Below, in pieces: positions 60,172 through 64,000 of a stretch of DNA of 64,000 nt. Position 1 is the first letter of the stretch; every line of letters begins with the position of its first letter. The position numbers and the translations under genes were made by a program. The DNA is from Luteimonas marina (GTDB lineage Bacteria > Pseudomonadota > Gammaproteobacteria > Xanthomonadales > Xanthomonadaceae). The notes under the pieces were generated by a model. It was not told the origin of the DNA. It made no database searches and saw only the letters and a program-made list of their open reading frames with translations. The stretch is from the NCBI RefSeq assembly GCF_007859325.1, contig NZ_VOHK01000001.1, positions 1-64,000 of the forward strand, in the 5' to 3' direction.

Positions 60172-60245
60172 GTGGTTCCACCTGACGGCAACCGGGCCGG
60201 AAAACCGCGGCAGGCCGATGCTGCACCGTGCCGTGCATCCCGTAT

Positions 60246-60259
60246 TGGAAACGTTTACA
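60246..60259. promoter_or_regulatory. LacI-type operator before the GH3 gene
   Basis: TGGAAACGTTTACA is one mismatch from the palindrome TGTAAACGTTTACA and matches the LacI/GalR-family consensus TGNAANCGNTTNCA. It lies 35 bp before the glucosidase ATG. The same consensus occurs before the LacI-type regulator at 62704. Confidence 0.65.
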
Positions 60260-60293
60260 TTCACGCGCCAACGCCACCTTCGCGAAGGGATCC

Positions 60294-62573
60294 ATGACGC
60301 GCGCCTGCCCCCGCATCCGCCTGATGCCACTCCTGTCCGCCCTGCTGGCGACCGCGCTGGCCGCGCCGGTGGCCTGGGCCGACCCGCCGCCGCCGAAGAC
60401 CTCCGCCGGTGACCCCGCCGCCGAGAAGGCCTACGTCGACGCGCTGATGGCGAAGATGACCCTGGCCGAGAAGCTGGGCCAGCTGAACCAGCCGCCGGGC
60501 GTGGGCAACAACACCGGACCGGCGGCGATGGCCGGCAGCGAGGACCAGGTGCGCAGGGGCGAGATCGGCTCCTGGCTCGGCACCCACGGCGCGGCGCTGA
60601 CCTGCCGGCTGCAGCGGATCGCGATCGAGGAGTCGCGGCTGGGCATCCCGCTGCTGTTCGCCTACGACGTGATCCACGGCATGCGCACGGTCTTCCCGGT
60701 GCCGCTGGGCGAGGCCTCGAGCTTCGATCCGGACGAGGCGCGCAACGCCGCGCGCGTGGCCGCGGTGGAAGCGACCGCGCACGGCGTCCACTGGACCTAC
60801 GCGCCGATGGTGGACATCGCCCGCGACCCGCGCTGGGGCCGCATCGTCGAGGGCGCGGGCGAGGACCCGTACCTGGGCTCGGCGTTCGCCGCCGCGCGCG
60901 TGCAGGGCTTCCAGGGCGAGGATCTCGCTGCGCCCGATACGCTGCTCGCCACCGCCAAGCACTTCGTCGGCTACGGCGCGGCCGAGGGCGGGCGTGACTA
61001 CAACATCGCCGAGATCCCGGAGCGCACCCTGCGCGAGGTCTACCTGCCGCCGTTCAAGGCCGCGGTCGACGCCGGCGCGCAGTCGGTCATGGCGGCGTTC
61101 AACGAGATCTCCGGCGTACCGATGCATGCGCACCAGCCGCTGATCGAAGGCGTGCTGCGCGGGGACTGGGGCTGGGATGGCCTGCTGGTCAGCGACTACA
61201 CCGGCGTGCTCGAACTGATGGAGCACGGCGTCGCCGCCACGCGCGAGGACGCCGGCCGCCTCGGGCTGCGCGCCGGCGTGGACGTGGACATGGTCAGCAA
61301 CATCTACCTCAAGGACCTGCCGGTGGCGGCCCAGGCCGGGCGTGTGCCGATGGCCGAGGTGGACGCCTCGGTGCGGCGCGTGCTCAACGCCAAGTTCCGC
61401 CTCGGCCTGTTCGACGATCCCTACCGCTACTGCAAGGACAGCGCGCGCCAGGAAGCGATGACGCTGACGCCGGAGCACCGCGCCGCCGCGCGGCGCATGG
61501 CGCAGAAGTCGATGGTGCTGCTGAAGAACGAGGGCGACGTGCTGCCGCTGTCGAAGTCGCTGGGTACGCTGGCGGTGATCGGACCGCTCGCCGACGAGCC
61601 CTGGGGCATGCTCGGCAACTGGGTCGGCATCGGCCGGCCCGCGGACGCGGTGACGCCGCTGGCCGCGCTGAAGGAAGCGCTCGGCGAGCGCACGCGGCTG
61701 GTCGTCGCCAAGGGCGCCGACATCGACAGCGCCGACACCTCCGGCTTCGACAAGGCCGTGCGCGCCGCGCGCGAGGCCGACGCGGTGCTGATGTTCCTCG
61801 GCGAACACCCGGAGATGAGCGCCGAGGCCAACAACCGCACCTCGCTCGATCTGCCCGGCGTACAGCAGCAGCTCGCGCTGGCAGTCGCGGCGACCGGCAA
61901 GCCGGTGGTCGTGGTCCTGCTCAACGGCCGACCGCTGTCGACCGGTGCGCTGCAGGGCAGGGTGCCGGCGATCCTCGAGGCCTGGTTCCCGGGTGTGGAG
62001 GGCGGCAACGCGATCGTCGACCTGCTGTTCGGCGACGTGGGCCCGTCGGGCAAGCTGCCGGTCACGGTGCCGCGCAACGTCGGCCAGGTGCCGATCTACC
62101 ACGCGCACCGCAATACCGGCCGCCCGCCGGCGAAGGACAACAAGTACACCAGCAAGTACATCGACGTGCCGTGGACGCCGCTGTATCCGTTCGGACACGG
62201 GCTGGGCTACACCACGTTCGGCTACGACGCGCCGACCGTGTCGCGCGCGACGCTGGCGCCGAACGACCTCGCGCAGCAGGTCAGCGTGCGCGTCACCAAC
62301 ACCGGCCAACGCGCCGGCACGGAAGTGGTGCAGCTGTACCTGCGCGACGACGTCGCCAGCGTCACCCGCCCGGTGCGGGAGCTGCGCGGCTTCCGCCGCG
62401 TCGAACTGCAGCCGGGCGAGTCGCGCACGGTGATGTTCGAGCTGGGTTTCGAGGATCTGGCGCTGTACGACGCCGACATGCGGCGCGTGGTCGAGCCGGG
62501 GACGTTCACCGTGTTCGCCGGCGGCAGTTCGGAGGCGGAGCAGTCGGTGGCGTTCAAGGTGGTCGCCCGCTGA
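60294..62573 (+). CDS. bglX: Beta-glucosidase, glycoside hydrolase family 3, secreted
   Basis: A 759-residue GH3 enzyme with a signal peptide (about 1-29, AWA) and the three GH3 domains: N-terminal barrel (about 60-370) with GIPLLFAYDVIHGMRTVFPV, APMVDIARDPRWGRIVEGAG, TAKHFVGYGAAEGGRDYN and the nucleophile GLLVSDYTGVLEL (Asp of SDYT). Then the alpha/beta domain with LLKNEGDVLPLSKS, and the C-terminal fibronectin-like domain (TNTGQRAGTEVVQLYLRDD). It hydrolyses beta-glucosides in the periplasm. It is followed by a divergently controlled LacI gene and TonB receptor, suggesting a beta-glucan utilisation unit. Confidence 0.93.
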   Translation: MTRACPRIRLMPLLSALLATALAAPVAWADPPPPKTSAGDPAAEKAYVDALMAKMTLAEKLGQLNQPPGVGNNTGPAAMAGSEDQVRRGEIGSWLGTHGAALTCRLQRIAIEESRLGIPLLFAYDVIHGMRTVFPVPLGEASSFDPDEARNAARVAAVEATAHGVHWTYAPMVDIARDPRWGRIVEGAGEDPYLGSAFAAARVQGFQGEDLAAPDTLLATAKHFVGYGAAEGGRDYNIAEIPERTLREVYLPPFKAAVDAGAQSVMAAFNEISGVPMHAHQPLIEGVLRGDWGWDGLLVSDYTGVLELMEHGVAATREDAGRLGLRAGVDVDMVSNIYLKDLPVAAQAGRVPMAEVDASVRRVLNAKFRLGLFDDPYRYCKDSARQEAMTLTPEHRAAARRMAQKSMVLLKNEGDVLPLSKSLGTLAVIGPLADEPWGMLGNWVGIGRPADAVTPLAALKEALGERTRLVVAKGADIDSADTSGFDKAVRAAREADAVLMFLGEHPEMSAEANNRTSLDLPGVQQQLALAVAATGKPVVVVLLNGRPLSTGALQGRVPAILEAWFPGVEGGNAIVDLLFGDVGPSGKLPVTVPRNVGQVPIYHAHRNTGRPPAKDNKYTSKYIDVPWTPLYPFGHGLGYTTFGYDAPTVSRATLAPNDLAQQVSVRVTNTGQRAGTEVVQLYLRDDVASVTRPVRELRGFRRVELQPGESRTVMFELGFEDLALYDADMRRVVEPGTFTVFAGGSSEAEQSVAFKVVAR

Positions 62574-62703
62574 GTCGAAGGGGGCGGTTCGATCGGCAGC
62601 CCGCCCCGCAGTGTCGTCCCGTGCCGCAATGACTGTTGCAACGCAGCAAGAAACGACGGATGGACCGACGCCATGCATCGAACGAAAGCTTTACATCTTC
62701 TCT

Positions 62704-62717
62704 TGAAAACGATTACA
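62704..62717. promoter_or_regulatory. LacI-type operator before the lacI-like gene
   Basis: TGAAAACGATTACA matches the family consensus TGNAANCGNTTNCA exactly. It lies 33 bp before the GTG start, between the AAAGCTTTACATC upstream sequence and the gene, consistent with autorepression. Same spacing class as the site at 60246. Confidence 0.65.
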
Positions 62718-62749
62718 TTGCGGCCATCGCGAAACCGTGGAGAGGCGGT

Positions 62750-63751
62750 GTGAGCGTCACGATCAAAGACGTGGCACGACGCGCGAATGTTTCGGTGGCG
62801 ACCGTGTCTCGGGCCCTGAACGGCCACCAGAACGTCGCCGAGGCGGTGCGCAAGCGGGTCCTCAGCGTTGCCGACGAGCTGCGCTACAGCCCGCACCACG
62901 CGGCGCGCAGCCTCAGCAGCCGGCGCACGCAGACCATCGGCGTGGTGCTGCCGGACCTGTACGGCGAATTCTTCTCGGAACTGATGCGCGGCATCGACCA
63001 GGTCGCGCGCGAGCGCGGGCTGCACCTGCTGGTGTCCAGTTACCACGGCCATCCGCAGGAGCAGGGCGCCGCGCTGCGCACGATGCGCGGCCGCGTGGAC
63101 GGGCTGCTGCTGATGTCGCCGTTCGTCGATGGCGCGGAGTCGCTGGCCGAGGACCTGCCGGCGGCAATGCCGGTGGTGCTGATGAACTCCGCGCTCGCCG
63201 CCAGCGGCCGCGCCTCGGTCGGCGTCGACAACCACGGCGGCGCGATGGCGATGATGCAGCACCTGCTGCAGGCCGGGCACCGCCGCATCGCCTTCATCGC
63301 CGGCCCCGACGACAACTTCGACGCGCGCGAGCGCCTGCGCGGCTATCGCGATGCATTGGCCGCCGGTGCGCCCGGTGTCGAGCCCTGGGTGCTGCCCGGC
63401 GACTTCGACGAAGCCTCCGGGCATCGTGCGGGACAGGTCCTGCTCGAAGCGGAGCAGCGCCCGGACGCGGTGTTCGCCGCCAACGACATGATGGCGCTGG
63501 GCTGCCTGTTCGCGCTGAGCCAGGGTGGCCTGCGCGTGCCTGACGACGTCGCGCTCGCCGGTTTCGACGACATTCCGCTTTCGCGCTACGTACACCCGGC
63601 GCTGACGACCATGCGCGTCGAGATCGCCGAACTGGGCGCGCGCGCCATCCGCCAGTTGCTCGAACCCGCAACCCCGGAGGCGCAGGAGCACGCCCTGCTG
63701 GCGCCGCGGCTCGTGACCAGGCCATCCAGCGCGTCCCGCGCAACGACATGA
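62750..63751 (+). CDS. LacI-family transcriptional regulator
   Basis: A 333-residue repressor: HTH VTIKDVARRANVSVATVSRA then LNGHQNV, followed by the periplasmic-binding-protein-like core (TIGVVLPDLYGEFFSELMRG; GRVDGLLLMSPFVDG; GVDNHGGAMAMMQHLLQAGH) and LAGFDDIPLSRYVHPALTTM near the C-terminus. The GTG at 62750 (VSVTIKD) is chosen, after GGAGAGG; an ATG-less longer frame reaches 62636. It likely represses the flanking glucosidase and receptor and itself through the TGNAANCGNTTNCA operators. Confidence 0.9.
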   Translation: MSVTIKDVARRANVSVATVSRALNGHQNVAEAVRKRVLSVADELRYSPHHAARSLSSRRTQTIGVVLPDLYGEFFSELMRGIDQVARERGLHLLVSSYHGHPQEQGAALRTMRGRVDGLLLMSPFVDGAESLAEDLPAAMPVVLMNSALAASGRASVGVDNHGGAMAMMQHLLQAGHRRIAFIAGPDDNFDARERLRGYRDALAAGAPGVEPWVLPGDFDEASGHRAGQVLLEAEQRPDAVFAANDMMALGCLFALSQGGLRVPDDVALAGFDDIPLSRYVHPALTTMRVEIAELGARAIRQLLEPATPEAQEHALLAPRLVTRPSSASRATT

Positions 63752-63869
63752 AGAGGTGAATGCAAGGCGACATCCGTCCGCAGTCGAAGACAAGAACAGC
63801 GTTGCAGTCCGAAACGCGTCAATCCCCCGGTTTCAACTGTTCGAGGACCGCCCTGGGAGGGGCATCACG

Positions 63870-64000
63870 ATGAATCGCAAGACCCACCCCGCTTCCCGCA
63901 GGTTCGATCGCAGCCTGCTCAGCTGCGCGCTGGCCGGCTGCATGCTGCTGTCGGCGCCGGCATTCGCCCAGTCCACGTCCGCGACGCTCCGCGGCCAGGT
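63870..64000 (+). CDS. TonB-dependent receptor, N-terminal fragment (cut by window edge)
   Basis: The frame begins MNRKTHPASRRFDRSLLSCA with a long signal peptide (LAGCMLLSAPAFA) and the mature start QSTSATLRGQV. QSTSATLRGQV is typical of the carboxypeptidase-regulatory-like N-domain of OAR-type TonB receptors in Xanthomonadaceae. It follows GGGAGGGGC. It probably imports oligosaccharides released by the neighbouring GH3 enzyme. The rest is outside the window. Confidence 0.7.
   Translation, partial: MNRKTHPASRRFDRSLLSCALAGCMLLSAPAFAQSTSATLRGQ

Overview
The window is about 64 kb of GC-rich, densely coded DNA. It looks like a chromosomal segment of a gammaproteobacterium of the Lysobacteraceae/Xanthomonadaceae (Lysobacter, Luteimonas or Xanthomonas relatives). 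This rests on family-level impressions: the fused two-domain branched-chain/pyruvate-type E1, the class I fumarase, the GH3 - LacI - TonB-receptor sugar locus, the DUF6116-type protein and dispersed GTAGGAGC-headed REP doublets. The species is not determinable by eye. No rRNA, tRNA or CRISPR was found.

Region 1 (1-460): the 5' end of an IS110-family transposase (minus strand) followed by its non-coding end. That end carries two nested stem-loops whose loops match the junction sequence and the interrupted REP target, as expected of a bridge RNA. The element sits inside a REP doublet at a CT core.

Region 2 (477-24725): a surface-polysaccharide locus. It holds two acyl-carrier-protein plus AMP-ligase pairs (1794-3552 and, inverted, 9509-11334), a NadE-like ATP-pyrophosphatase, a GNAT, two PQQ-type sugar dehydrogenase lipoproteins, a polysaccharide deacetylase divergent from a GT2 glycosyltransferase, a left-handed-beta-helix acyltransferase, an EpsB-type phosphoglycosyl transferase and a heme-binding lipoprotein. 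Then come outer-membrane barrel, degenerate tyrosine-kinase-like ATPase, Wzz-like and Wza-like proteins, followed by UDP-sugar enzymes (UDP-GlcA 4-epimerase, TviB-type dehydrogenase, GalE). The assembly genes resemble those of exosortase-A/PEP-CTERM EPS loci, but no exosortase is in the window.

Region 3 (24978-48138): housekeeping and envelope genes: alpha/beta hydrolase-thiD, SulP transporter with an XRE regulator, ECF sigma/putative anti-sigma/DUF4097, fumarase, two GSTs, a sterol-desaturase-like enzyme, an MscS-PldA operon, TcdA, TatD, glycine-zipper proteins, glutaryl-CoA dehydrogenase, GNAT, fused E1 dehydrogenase and an OmpA-like lipoprotein.

Region 4 (48321-59424): ygfZ divergent from an SDHAF4-like small gene, sdhCDAB, sdhE, an ygfX-like gene and lolCD; then, convergent, scpA-scpB-rluB. 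Together they cover the TCA cycle, flavinylation/FeS assembly, lipoprotein sorting and chromosome condensation.

Region 5 (59813-64000): YciI protein, a secreted GH3 beta-glucosidase, a LacI-family regulator and the start of a TonB-dependent receptor. LacI-type operators precede the glucosidase and the regulator, consistent with an oligosaccharide (beta-glucoside) utilisation locus.

Intergenic space is rich in repeats: REP doublets (four in the first 9.5 kb), two families of long hairpin repeats starting GTCAT, a G/C-rich strong hairpin, and GATTCG-type microsatellite tracts.
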